From Nonomuraea fuscirosea (GTDB lineage Bacteria > Actinomycetota > Actinomycetes > Streptosporangiales > Streptosporangiaceae), in NCBI RefSeq assembly GCF_003001935.1, contig NZ_PVNG01000027.1, positions 62,001-126,000 on the forward strand: a DNA stretch of 64,000 nucleotides. Direction: 5' to 3'. Within the stretch, counting starts at the first letter, position 1. Each line of letters opens with the position of its first letter. This document shows, in pieces, positions 52,344 to 61,183 of this stretch. The translations under genes and the position numbers were made by a program. The notes beneath the pieces are model-generated. The model searched no databases. It worked only from the letters and a program-made list of their open reading frames with translations, and had not been told where the DNA came from.

Positions 52344-53276
52344 ATGCCGAAACCGGTCATCCTGGACTGCGACCCCGGGCACGACGACGTCTTCGCGATC
52401 TGGCTGGCGGCCGGCGACCCGGAGATCGACCTGCGCGCCATCACCACCGTCGGCGGCAACGGCCTGCTCAGCCACACCACCTACAACGCCAGGGTGGTGA
52501 CCGGGCTGGCCGGCATCACGGGGGTGCCGATCGCGCCCGGCGCCGCCGGCCCGCTGGTCCGGGTGCTGACGCCGGCCGAGTCGATCCACGGGGCCAACGC
52601 GCTCGGCGGCCCCGAGCTGCCCGAGCCGGCCGTGGACGAAGATCCGCGCACGGCGGTCGAGCTGATCAGGGACGTCCTCGACGCGGCCGGCGAACCGGTG
52701 ACGATCGTGGCCACCGGCCCGCTGACGAATATCGCCCTGTTCGTCCGGGCCCATCCCGAGCGGCTTCCCCTGGTCAGGGAGGTGGTCTGGATGGGCGGGT
52801 CGACCGGGCGCGGCAACATCACCCCGTACGCGGAGTTCAACGCCTGGACCGACCCCGAGGCGGTCGCCGTCGTGCTCGGCTCGGGGCTGCCGTTCACCAT
52901 GATCGGCCTGAACGTCACCCACCAGGTCCTCGTCACACCCGGGGTGGTCGCCAGGATCGGCGCGGCCGGCACCAGGACGGCCGCCTTCGGCGTCGAACTG
53001 CTCACCTTCTTCAACTCCACGTACGAGCGCGACCAGGGCATGCCGGCCGGCCCGCTGCACGACCCCGTCGCGATGGCCCTGGTCGCCCGGCCGGAGCTGC
53101 TGACCACGGTCGAGACCAGGATCGACGTCGAACTGCACGGCACCGAGACGGCCGGCGCGACTAGCGTCGACCTGCTCGGCAAGCTCGGCCGCGAGCCCAA
53201 CGCGCGGGTGGCCACCGGCGTGGACGTCGAGGGGTTCTGGCAACTGCTCGAAGCGGCCGTCCGCACGCTGTCATGA
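52344..53276 (+). CDS. Inosine-uridine-preferring nucleoside hydrolase family
   Basis: 310 residues. The family hallmark near the N-terminus is DCDPGHDD (usually DTDPGxDD), which binds Ca2+. Other motifs are TTVGGNG, IVATGPLTNIAL, VVWMGGS, EFNAWTDPEAV and the second metal site in LHDPVAMAL. It splits ribonucleosides into base and ribose. A TATAAC box 13 bp before ATG 52344 is a likely -10, giving a very short leader. Confidence 0.94.
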   Translation: MPKPVILDCDPGHDDVFAIWLAAGDPEIDLRAITTVGGNGLLSHTTYNARVVTGLAGITGVPIAPGAAGPLVRVLTPAESIHGANALGGPELPEPAVDEDPRTAVELIRDVLDAAGEPVTIVATGPLTNIALFVRAHPERLPLVREVVWMGGSTGRGNITPYAEFNAWTDPEAVAVVLGSGLPFTMIGLNVTHQVLVTPGVVARIGAAGTRTAAFGVELLTFFNSTYERDQGMPAGPLHDPVAMALVARPELLTTVETRIDVELHGTETAGATSVDLLGKLGREPNARVATGVDVEGFWQLLEAAVRTLS

Positions 53277-53304
53277 CCGGCCCCGCCGGGGGTAGCGGGA
53301 GTGG

Positions 53305-54966
53305 ATGCGACTGACGTACACCTCCGACGTCTGGTGGAAAAATGCCGTCGTCTACTGCCTGGACGTGGAGACGTTCAAGGACGGCAACGACGACGGCGTG
53401 GGCGACTTCCGCGGCCTGACGCAGCAGATCGACTATCTCGCCGGGCTCGGCGTGACCTGCCTGTGGCTGATGCCGTTCTTCCCCACCCCCAACAAGGACG
53501 ACGGCTACGACATCACCGACTTCTACAGCGTCGATCCGCGGCTCGGCACGCTGGGCGACTTCGTGGAGTTCATGCGCACCGCCCACGACCGCGGCCTCCG
53601 GGTCATCGCCGACCTCGTGGTCAACCACACCTCCGACAAGCATCCCTGGTTCAAGGAGGCCCGGTCGAGCAAGGACTCGCCGCTCCGCGACTGGTACGTC
53701 TGGTCCGACACCCCAGAACCGGACAACCCCGACCAGGTCGTCTTCCCCGACAAGGAGGACAGCATCTGGGAGTACGACAAGGGCTCGGGCCAGTACTACC
53801 TGCACAGCTTCTATCGGCACCAGCCGGACCTGAACGTGGCCAACCCCGCGGTCAGGGACGAGATCGCGCGCGTCCTGGGCTTCTGGATGGAGCTGGGGCT
53901 GTCGGGCTTCCGGGTGGACGCGGTGCCGTTCCTGATCGAGAACGTCGATCCGAAGCTGGCCGAGCCGCACGAGTTCCTGGCGGACCTGCGGGCGTTCATG
54001 ACCCGGCGGATGGGCGGGTCGATCCTGCTCGGCGAGGTGAACGTGGCCTACAAGGACCTCGTCGCCTACTTCGGCGACGGGCTCGGCGACCAGATCACGA
54101 TGTGCTTCGACTTCATCGGGATGCAGAAGGCCTGGCTGTCGCTGGCCCGCTGCGACGCGGGGGCGCTGGCGGAGGCCCTGCGCGAGCGGCCGAAGCCGCC
54201 CAAGGACTCCCAGTGGGCCGTGTTCCTGCGCAACCACGACGAGCTGACGCTGGACAAGCTGACCGAGGACGAGCGGCAGGAGATCTTCCAGGCCTTCGGG
54301 CCGAGCGAGGACATGCAGATCTTCGGGCGCGGGCTGCGCCGCCGCCTGCCGACCATGCTCGGGGGTGACCTGCGGCGGATCAAGATGGCCTACAGCCTGC
54401 TGTTCTCGCTGCCCGGCACGCCCGTGATCTTCTACGGCGAGGAGATCGGGCTGGGGGAGAACCTGAAGGCGGAGGGCCGGATGGCGGTCCGCGTCCCCAT
54501 GCAGTGGTCGCGCGACGGCGGGTTCAGCCGGGTCAAGCCGGCCCGGGCCGTGCCCGAGGGCGCGTTCGGCCCCGAGCGGGTGAACGTGGCCGACCAGAAA
54601 CGCGACACCGACTCGCTGTTGCGCTGGTTCCAGTTGCTGATCGAGCGCTACCGCGAGTGCCCCGAGCTGGCGTGGGGCGAGTCCACGGTGCTGGACACGG
54701 GCGAGCCGGCCGTCTTCGCGCACCGCTGCGACGCCGACGGGGCCACGGTGGTGGTCGCGCACAACCTCAGCGACACGGCGCGGGAGGCGGAGCTGCGGCT
54801 GGACGGCCTCGGCGGCTACCGGCTCACCGATCTACTGGTGGACGGGACCACCGAGGTGCCGGACGGAGGCGTGGTGCGGATCACGATGGAACCGCACGGC
54901 TGCCGCTGGCTGCGCGCCTCGCATCCGGACGTCGCCCCCGAGGACGCGTCGGTGAAGGCACGGTGA
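53305..54966 (+). CDS. GH13 alpha-amylase family enzyme (trehalose synthase-like)
   Basis: 553 residues. The four GH13 regions are present: DLVVNH, GFRVDAVPF with nucleophile Asp205, GEVN with acid/base Glu244 and NHDEL with Asp312. The opening WWKNAVVYCLDVETFKDGND, the HPWFKEARSSKDSPLRDWYV loop and a C-terminal beta domain place it near the trehalose synthase (GH13_16) and related subfamilies. Whether it isomerises maltose or hydrolyses another glucoside cannot be told. The stop is followed by a 16-bp tandem repeat. Confidence 0.9.
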   Translation: MRLTYTSDVWWKNAVVYCLDVETFKDGNDDGVGDFRGLTQQIDYLAGLGVTCLWLMPFFPTPNKDDGYDITDFYSVDPRLGTLGDFVEFMRTAHDRGLRVIADLVVNHTSDKHPWFKEARSSKDSPLRDWYVWSDTPEPDNPDQVVFPDKEDSIWEYDKGSGQYYLHSFYRHQPDLNVANPAVRDEIARVLGFWMELGLSGFRVDAVPFLIENVDPKLAEPHEFLADLRAFMTRRMGGSILLGEVNVAYKDLVAYFGDGLGDQITMCFDFIGMQKAWLSLARCDAGALAEALRERPKPPKDSQWAVFLRNHDELTLDKLTEDERQEIFQAFGPSEDMQIFGRGLRRRLPTMLGGDLRRIKMAYSLLFSLPGTPVIFYGEEIGLGENLKAEGRMAVRVPMQWSRDGGFSRVKPARAVPEGAFGPERVNVADQKRDTDSLLRWFQLLIERYRECPELAWGESTVLDTGEPAVFAHRCDADGATVVVAHNLSDTAREAELRLDGLGGYRLTDLLVDGTTEVPDGGVVRITMEPHGCRWLRASHPDVAPEDASVKAR

Positions 54967-55018
54967 GTCCTGGTCGCGGTGAGTTCCGGTCGCGATGAGC
55001 TCCGGGCAGGGTGAGCTT
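54962..55018 (+). repeat. 16-bp tandem repeat starting at the GH13 stop codon
   Basis: Units GGTGAGTCCTGGTCGC, GGTGAGTTCCGGTCGC, GATGAGCTCCGGGCAG and GGTGAGC follow one another. A TGA triplet recurs exactly every 16 bp (54964, 54980, 54996, 55012); the first of these is the GH13 stop. Confidence 0.92.
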
Positions 55019-55039
55019 GATCAGCATCTTTCGTAATCA

Positions 55040-56827
55040 ATGAGTAATTTGTCGAGATTACTCTCCAGCAGCATGCAGACCAAGAAGCTCGCCCTCACCG
55101 GAGCCGCCGCGCTGTGCGCGCTGGCCCTGGTGGCGCCCCCCGCGCAGGCCGGCCCACCGGCCAAGACGGTCACGGTCACGGTCATGGGCACGTCCGACCT
55201 CCACGCGAACGTGCTCAACTGGGACTACTTCAAGGACGGCGCCTACACCGACAGCCAGGGCAACGCCGTCGGCCTGGCCAAGGTGTCCTCGCTGGTCAAC
55301 CGGATCAGGGCCGAGCGCGGAGCGGATCGTACGCTGCTGTTCGACTCGGGTGACACCATTCAGGGCACCCCGCTGGCGTACTACTACGCCAAGGTCGAGC
55401 CGATCACCGAGACCGGCAGGACCCACCCGATGGCCAAGGCCATGAACGCCATCGGCTATGACGCCGTGACGCTGGGCAACCACGAGTTCAACTACGGGCT
55501 GCCGCTGCTGGCCACCTGGATCAAGCAGATGAAGGCCCCCGTGCTGGGCGCGAACGCCGTCCGCGACAGGACGGGGCTGCCGGCGTACCAGCCGTTCGTG
55601 ATCAAGACGATGAAGGTCAAGGGCGACAAGCCGATCAAGGTGGGCGTGCTCGGCCTGACCAACCCGGGTGTGGCCATCTGGGACAAGGCCAACGTCGAGG
55701 GCAGGCTGCGCTTCACCGACCTGGTCGACACGGCCAGGAAGTGGGTGCCGGTCATCCGCGGCCTCGGCGCGGACGTGGTCGTCGTCACCGCGCACGCGGG
55801 CGACAGCGGCCTGTCCTCCTACGGCGGCGACCTGCCGGTGGAGAACGCCTCAGCGATGGTGGCCGAGCAGGTGCCGGGCATCGACGCGGTGCTGTTCGGG
55901 CACGCGCACAACGAGGTCGCGCAGAGGTTCGTGACCAACAAGGCGACCGGCGAGCAGGTGCTGCTGACCGAGCCGAGCAAGTGGGGCCAGCGCCTGTCGG
56001 TGCTCGACTTCCAGCTCGCCAAGCAGCGCGGCAGGTGGACGGTCACCGGCAAGTCCGCCACCACGCTCAACACGAACACCGTCGCGGAGGACCCGAAGAT
56101 CGTCCGGCTGCTCAAGCCGCAGCACGACACCACGATCGGCTACGTCAACAAGGTCGTCGCCCAGTCGGCGCAGGAGCTGCCGGCCACGGAGTCGCCGTAC
56201 AAGGACACGCCGATCCTCGACTACATCCAGCACGTCCAGGTCGAGACGGTGAAGAAGGCGCTGCCGGACAACACGCTGCCGGTGCTCTCGATCGCCGCGC
56301 CGTTCAGCCGCAGCGCCGTCTTCCCCGCCGGTGACATCCGGGTCAGGGACGTGGCCGGTCTGTACGTCTACGACAACACGCTGCTGGCGGTGAAGCTGAC
56401 CGGCGCGCAGATCAAGGACTACCTGGAGTACTCCGCCAAGTACTTCAACCAGCTCGCCCCCGGCGCCCCCGTGGACCCGGCCACGCTGACGAACGCGAAC
56501 AACACCCCCGACTACAACTACGACCAGCTCTCCGGGGTGTCGTACGACATCGACGTGGCCAAGCCGGCCGGGCAGCGCATCGCCGACCTGAGCTACGAGG
56601 GCGCGCCGCTCCCGGCCGACAAGGAGTTCGTCGTCGCGATCAACAACTACCGCCAGTCGGGCGGCGGCAGCTTCCCGCACGTGACCACGGCCCCGGTCCT
56701 CTACAACGCCCAGGTGGAGATCAGGCAGGCGCTGATCGAGTACGCCACCGCGCAGGGCACCATCGACCCGGCGGACTTCGCCGCGTCCAACTGGAAGCTG
56801 ACCAGGGACGGCCAGCCGCTCTTCTAG
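55040..56827 (+). CDS. Secreted 5'-nucleotidase / 2',3'-cyclic-nucleotide phosphodiesterase family
   Basis: 595 residues from ATG 55040; ATG 55073 (MQTKKLALTGAAALCALAL) would give a more typical signal peptide. After cleavage near AQAGPP come the metallophosphatase motifs: GTSDLHANVL, FDSGDTIQGTP, GNHEFNYG, VVVTAHAG and FGHAHNEV. The C-terminal nucleotide-recognition domain follows (AAPFSRSAV, YNYDQLSGVSYDIDV, NNYRQSGGG). It frees nucleosides and phosphate outside the cell. Its stop TAG and the cydB stop share the CTAG at 56824-56827. Confidence 0.93.
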   Translation: MSNLSRLLSSSMQTKKLALTGAAALCALALVAPPAQAGPPAKTVTVTVMGTSDLHANVLNWDYFKDGAYTDSQGNAVGLAKVSSLVNRIRAERGADRTLLFDSGDTIQGTPLAYYYAKVEPITETGRTHPMAKAMNAIGYDAVTLGNHEFNYGLPLLATWIKQMKAPVLGANAVRDRTGLPAYQPFVIKTMKVKGDKPIKVGVLGLTNPGVAIWDKANVEGRLRFTDLVDTARKWVPVIRGLGADVVVVTAHAGDSGLSSYGGDLPVENASAMVAEQVPGIDAVLFGHAHNEVAQRFVTNKATGEQVLLTEPSKWGQRLSVLDFQLAKQRGRWTVTGKSATTLNTNTVAEDPKIVRLLKPQHDTTIGYVNKVVAQSAQELPATESPYKDTPILDYIQHVQVETVKKALPDNTLPVLSIAAPFSRSAVFPAGDIRVRDVAGLYVYDNTLLAVKLTGAQIKDYLEYSAKYFNQLAPGAPVDPATLTNANNTPDYNYDQLSGVSYDIDVAKPAGQRIADLSYEGAPLPADKEFVVAINNYRQSGGGSFPHVTTAPVLYNAQVEIRQALIEYATAQGTIDPADFAASNWKLTRDGQPLF

Positions 56828-57564
56828 AGGTAGGAGGGCCCGCTCACGCGGTGCCGGAACGTCCACCACACCCACGCCTGGGCGGCCACCAGGAACGGGA
56901 GCAGGGTGAGGACGACCGGCACCAGCAGCGGCCCCGCCGAGCCGGGCTCCAGTGGCAGCCGGAGCCCGGCCAGCACCCCCACCACCACGAGCGCCGCCGA
57001 CGTCAGCGCGTACGTGCGCCACTCCCCGGCCCCGCCCGACAGCACGGCGGCCCGCTCGCGCAGCGTTCCGCGCAGCCGCAGCGCCGCGAACGTCAGCCCG
57101 TGCGTGCCGAACAGCGCGGCCGGCACCAGCGCGGGCAGCGCCGCCGCCGGCCCCCGGATGCCGAGCAGCACGTGGGCCAGCAGCGTGCCCCAGCTCAGCG
57201 CCAGCCCCCAGCTCCCGGCCACGATCGCGCCGTCCCAGAACGCCTGCCAGCGCGCCCCCGGCACCCGCCCGCGCAGCCACAGCCCCATGTCGCGCACCAC
57301 CCACGCCACCAGCAGCGTCACCACGACCGGGTAGTTGCCGTGCAGCAGCTCACCCTCCAACCGGGGGAACAGCCCGGCCAGCACTCCGGCCGCGGCCACC
57401 AGCCACACCTCGTTGCCCAGGAAGAACGGCGCGATGGCGGCGATCACCTCGCGCCGCTCCGCGGGCGAGCGGCCGAGGTACGGCAGCGCCATGCCCACCC
57501 CGATGTCGGCGCCGGCCAGCACCAGGTAACCGAGGACGAAGAAGGCCAGGATCAGGATCTCCAT
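56824..57564 (-). CDS. cydB: Cytochrome bd oxidase subunit II, short form
   Basis: 246 residues, well below the 330 to 380 of usual CydB. The opening EILILAFFVLGYLVLAGADI fits the family start, and FFLGNEVWLVAAAGVLAGLF and MALPYLGRS are recognisable. About seven membrane helices are seen where eight to nine are expected, so part of the C-terminal half is missing or compressed. The 5' and 3' ends look intact and it is tightly linked to cydA (14 bp), which argues for a functional short form rather than decay. cydDC is not in the window. Confidence 0.8.
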   Translation of the reverse strand: MEILILAFFVLGYLVLAGADIGVGMALPYLGRSPAERREVIAAIAPFFLGNEVWLVAAAGVLAGLFPRLEGELLHGNYPVVVTLLVAWVVRDMGLWLRGRVPGARWQAFWDGAIVAGSWGLALSWGTLLAHVLLGIRGPAAALPALVPAALFGTHGLTFAALRLRGTLRERAAVLSGGAGEWRTYALTSAALVVVGVLAGLRLPLEPGSAGPLLVPVVLTLLPFLVAAQAWVWWTFRHRVSGPSYL

Positions 57565-57578
57565 GATCGGCTCCGGTT

Positions 57579-58829
57579 CTAGAACGAAGGGACGGGGACG
57601 GGGGCGTCGGCCGGCCGGTCGCCCAGCGCCACCGCGCCGGGCCCGCGCCGGGCCTGCCTGGCCAGCAGCCAGGTGTTGACCGCGATGAGCACGGCGAACG
57701 TCGCGCAGAACGCGATCAGGGAGAAGCGCATCTGGCCGGGCGTCACCGGTGACATGGCCTCCGAGGTGCGCAGCAGCCCGTACACGGCCCACGGCTGGCG
57801 GCCCATCTCCCGGAAGATCCAGCCGCTCAGCATGGTCACGAACGGGACCGGGATCATCAGGACGAGCAGCCAGTGCCAGAGCCGGAACCCGCGCACCACC
57901 GGCCGGAACAGCATGAGCAGGAAGCTCAGCCCGGCCACGGCCAGCATGACCGCGAACAACGTCAGCATCGTGATGCCGCCCGCCTGCACCCACCCCACGG
58001 GCGGCAGATAGTCACCCGGCCCGAACCGGGCCACCATCTCGGCCTGCGCCTCCGCCAGCCGGCCGGCGTCGTTCGTCCAGGCGGCGGTCTTGGCGGGCTG
58101 CAGGGTCTGGAACGAGATCCCGCCGAACACCGCGTTCATGAAGACGGCCGGCAGCGCCAGGCCGATCCCGATCCGCAGCGACTTGCGGAAGACGTCCTGC
58201 TCGGGCGTGCGCCGGCACAGGTGGTACGCGCTCACCCCGGCGACGAAGAACGCCCCGGTGATCAGCCCGCCCACCAGCACGTGCCAGAACGCGAGCTGCG
58301 CCGCCGGGTTGGCCACCATGGCGCCGAAGTCCGTCAGCCTGAGCCGGTCGCCCTCCAGCACGTGGCCGACCGGGTTCTGCAGGAAGCCGTTGGCGGTCAT
58401 GATGAAGAACGCCGACGCGTACGCCGTCAGCGTCACCACCCAGATCACCGCCAGGTGCGCCCACCGGTTCAGCCGGTTCCAGCCGAAGATCCACAGGCCC
58501 AGGAACGTGGACTCGACGAAGAACGCCGCCAGCGTCTCGATCGCCAGCGCCGAGCCGAACACGTCGCCGGCGTAGTTCGTCAGCCCGCTCCACGACAGCC
58601 CGAGCTGGAACTCCATCACGAGACCGGTGACGATGCCCATCGCGTAGTTGATCAAATAGAGCTGGCCCCAGAACCGCGTCATCCGCAGGTGCACCGGGTT
58701 GCCGCCGAACGTGGCCCGGGTCTGGATGACCGCCACGATCGTCGCCAGGCCGAGCGTCAGCGCCACGAACAGGAAGTGCGCGCCCGCCGTGAGGGCGAAC
58801 TGCAGGCGGGCGAGGTCCAGGGTATCCAT
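57579..58829 (-). CDS. cydA: Cytochrome bd oxidase subunit I
   Basis: 416 residues, the short-Q-loop class. His18 in LTAGAHFLFVALTLG is the expected haem b595 ligand; LAFWHVLVGGLITGAFF and NPVGHVL hold further haem-site residues. The quinol-site GRQPWAVYGLLRT motif is intact. It oxidises quinol and reduces O2 to water with high affinity, in the membrane. ATG 58829 follows several possible upstream codons without family sequence. The NarL-type two-component pair upstream on the same strand may regulate it. Confidence 0.95.
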   Translation of the reverse strand: MDTLDLARLQFALTAGAHFLFVALTLGLATIVAVIQTRATFGGNPVHLRMTRFWGQLYLINYAMGIVTGLVMEFQLGLSWSGLTNYAGDVFGSALAIETLAAFFVESTFLGLWIFGWNRLNRWAHLAVIWVVTLTAYASAFFIMTANGFLQNPVGHVLEGDRLRLTDFGAMVANPAAQLAFWHVLVGGLITGAFFVAGVSAYHLCRRTPEQDVFRKSLRIGIGLALPAVFMNAVFGGISFQTLQPAKTAAWTNDAGRLAEAQAEMVARFGPGDYLPPVGWVQAGGITMLTLFAVMLAVAGLSFLLMLFRPVVRGFRLWHWLLVLMIPVPFVTMLSGWIFREMGRQPWAVYGLLRTSEAMSPVTPGQMRFSLIAFCATFAVLIAVNTWLLARQARRGPGAVALGDRPADAPVPVPSF

Positions 58830-58952
58830 GCTCCGAGCCTCCGGGCAGGACACCGCGCGCCGCGTCATGCCCGGGCGGGCACCCGGCGTACATCCCGGGT
58901 GGCATGGGCCGGCCCGGCGTACCACTCAGGAGGTAAGCAGGGCCGGGGGTGA

Positions 58953-59627
58953 TCACGCTCCGGGGGTGAGCCAGCCCGGGGTGATCATGCCGGCCTCGTA
59001 CGCGATGACCACGAGCTGCGCCCGGTCCCGCACGGACAGCTTGGTCATGATCCGGCTGACGTGCGTCTTCGCCGTGGCCGGGCTGAGCACCAGCTTGGCC
59101 GCGATCTCGTCGTTGGACAGGCCCGCCGCCACCAGCGTCATGACCTCGCGCTCCCGCTCGGTGAGCGCGTTGAGCCGCGGTCCCGGCTCGGGGCGCTTGA
59201 CCCGGCCGGCGAACTCGGCGATCAGCCGGCGCGTGATCGACGGGGCGATCAGCGCGTCGCCCCTGGCCACGACCCTGACCGCGTGGATCAGCTCGGCCGG
59301 CTCGGTGTCCTTGACCAGGAACCCGGCCGCGCCCGCGCGCAGCGCCCCGTACACGTAGTCGTCCAGGTCGAACGTGGTCAGGATGATCACCCGGACGCCG
59401 TCGAGCGCCGGGTCCCCGGCGATGCGGCGGGTGGCCTCCAGGCCGTCGAGCTCGGGCATCCGGATGTCCATGAGGACCACGTCGGGCCGGTGCTCGCGGG
59501 CCCCGGCGACGGCCTGCGCGCCGTTGGCGGCCTCGGCCACCACCTCGATGTCCTCCTCGTCGCTGAGGATGGACCGGAAGCCGGCACGGACCAGGGTCTG
59601 GTCGTCGGCGAGCAGTACGCGGATCAT
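58953..59627 (-). CDS. NarL/FixJ-family response regulator
   Basis: 224 residues. Receiver with Asp8/Asp9, phosphoacceptor Asp54 (VVLMDIRMPELDG) and Lys in FLVKDTEP. LuxR-type helix-turn-helix: LTEREREVMTLVAAGLSNDE and SPATAKTHVSRIMTKLSVRD. ATG 59627 overlaps the kinase stop by 4 bp (ATGA). The last residues are a small repeat (TPGWLTPGA), and the 3' DNA carries about three 16- to 17-bp copies of CCGGGGGTGA between 58943 and 58990. Confidence 0.95.
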   Translation of the reverse strand: MIRVLLADDQTLVRAGFRSILSDEEDIEVVAEAANGAQAVAGAREHRPDVVLMDIRMPELDGLEATRRIAGDPALDGVRVIILTTFDLDDYVYGALRAGAAGFLVKDTEPAELIHAVRVVARGDALIAPSITRRLIAEFAGRVKRPEPGPRLNALTEREREVMTLVAAGLSNDEIAAKLVLSPATAKTHVSRIMTKLSVRDRAQLVVIAYEAGMITPGWLTPGA

Positions 59628-60799
59628 CGAGCCCCGTTCGTCGGCAGGTTCGTCGGCAGGTTCAGCGGCAGGTTCGTGGGCAGGTTCAGCGGCAGGCGGG
59701 CGGCGACGCGCCAGCCGCCCTCGGGTCGCGGGCCCGCGACCAGGGTGCCGCCGAGCGCGGCGGCGCGCTCGCGCATGCCCTGCACGCCGAAGCCGCTGCC
59801 CTCGTCGTATGCGGCGCCGGGGCCCTCGTCGTCGACCTCGATCTCGACGTGCCCGGACGCGCTGGTGAGCCGGAGCGTGGCCCGGTCGGTGCCGGAGTGG
59901 CGCGAGACGTTCGTCAGCGCCTCCCTGACGATGCGGGCGGCGGCCAGGTCCACCTCGGTGGGCAGCGCGTCGAGCGGCCCGGACAGCTCGGTGCGCACGT
60001 CCAGGCCAGAGTCACGCACCAGCGCCTCGACCCGGGCCAGGCTGTCGGGGGGAGTGGTCGGCGCGTCCTCGTCCACCTGGCGCAGCACGCCCAGCGTGGT
60101 CCGCAGTTCGCGCAGCGTCTCCTTGCTGGTGTCCTTGATCGTCCGCAGCGCCGTCTCGGCCTCTTCCGGCCGCTTCTTGAGCCCGTGCAGCGCCGCGGCG
60201 GCCTGCACGTTGATCATGGAGATGTTGTGGCCCAGGACGTCGTGCAGCTCCCTGGCGATCCGCAGCCGCTCCTCGCCGGCCCGCCGCCTGGCCTCCTCCT
60301 CCTTGCTGCGTACGGCGTCCAGCGCGTGCTGCCTGGCCTCCTCCAGGTACGCGCGGCGGTTGCGGGTGACGCCGCCGAACGCGATGGCGGCCACCACCCA
60401 CCCGGCGATCATCAGGAACAGGCTGTCGTCCACGTGCCGGACGCCGCCGCTCTCGCCGATCCCCATGGCCAGCAGCGAGGCGCCGCCGGTGGCGATGGCC
60501 GCGGTCAGGTGCCCCAGGTCGGCGGCGGAGTAGAGGCAGACGAACAGCAGCACGAGGATCGGCCCGTCGACCGTGGCCCACGGGTAGTAGGCGACCACCG
60601 ACGCCGCCACGACGATCAGCGCCGCGACGGGGAAGCGTTCCCGCACCAGCAGCCCGCAGGCGGCGGTCAGCGGCAGGACGAGGTCGAGCGCGTTCAGCGG
60701 GTTGACGCGCGGGAAGAAGGCGTAGGACGCCAGGGTGCCGATCAGCGCGACGGCGATCGTCACGGACGTCACGATCGTGCTGGTCGACGGCCTGCTCAT
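59624..60799 (-). CDS. HisKA_3-type sensor histidine kinase
   Basis: 391 residues. Four or five N-terminal membrane helices with little outside the membrane, then a coiled coil. The HisKA_3 box is LRIARELHDVLGHNISMINV, with His in ELHD. A degenerate HATPase has IVREALTNVSRHSG and GFGVQGMRERAAALGG. The C-terminus is a run of LPLN/LPTN repeats from a 12-bp DNA repeat (59638-59700), probably recent and dispensable. Signal unknown. Confidence 0.93.
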   Translation of the reverse strand: MSRPSTSTIVTSVTIAVALIGTLASYAFFPRVNPLNALDLVLPLTAACGLLVRERFPVAALIVVAASVVAYYPWATVDGPILVLLFVCLYSAADLGHLTAAIATGGASLLAMGIGESGGVRHVDDSLFLMIAGWVVAAIAFGGVTRNRRAYLEEARQHALDAVRSKEEEARRRAGEERLRIARELHDVLGHNISMINVQAAAALHGLKKRPEEAETALRTIKDTSKETLRELRTTLGVLRQVDEDAPTTPPDSLARVEALVRDSGLDVRTELSGPLDALPTEVDLAAARIVREALTNVSRHSGTDRATLRLTSASGHVEIEVDDEGPGAAYDEGSGFGVQGMRERAAALGGTLVAGPRPEGGWRVAARLPLNLPTNLPLNLPTNLPTNGAR

Positions 60800-60869
60800 G
60801 ACTCCTATTGTCTACATATCCGCATATGACGGGGTAATTGGCAGCGCACATCCTGGGTAGAGCCGGTGC

Positions 60870-61091
60870 ATGAGCACCAAGGACGAACTCCGGCAGGTCG
60901 AAGAGGATCTGGCCCGGCTGCGCGCCGAGAACCAGGAAGTCCGCGACCAGATCCGCGACATCGGCGCCACCGACCAGGTGGAGATCTCGGCGATGATCAG
61001 CCAGGCGGACGAGCAGGTCGAGCTGATCGCCGGGCTCGAACGCCGCCGCGACGCCCTGATCCAGCGCCTGGAGGAAGAGGGCGCCCGGTAG
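60870..61091 (+). CDS. Small coiled-coil protein, 73 aa
   Basis: Almost entirely helical and highly charged. STKDELRQVEEDLARLRAEN and ELIAGLERRRDALIQRLEEE form two heptad-rich coils joined by a short hinge (GATDQVEISAMIS). There is no signal or membrane segment. It stands alone between the kinase and the desaturase. Family not recognised; a structural or adaptor role is plausible. Confidence 0.75.
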   Translation: MSTKDELRQVEEDLARLRAENQEVRDQIRDIGATDQVEISAMISQADEQVELIAGLERRRDALIQRLEEEGAR

Positions 61092-61110
61092 GGGCGCCCC
61101 GCATGGTTCG

Positions 61111-61183
61111 GCGTTGCCGGAGTTCCGCGTTGCCGGAGTTCCGCGTTCAGCGTTGCCGGGGCTGTGACTTTCAGCGTTGCCGG
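61111..61183 (-). repeat. Tandem repeats across the desaturase stop codon
   Basis: GCGTTGCCGGAGTTCC is repeated exactly at 61111-61126 and 61127-61142. TCAGCGTTGCCGG occurs at 61147-61159 and again at 61171-61183. The last copy contains the desaturase stop (TCA on the plus strand at 61171-61173). Confidence 0.88.
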
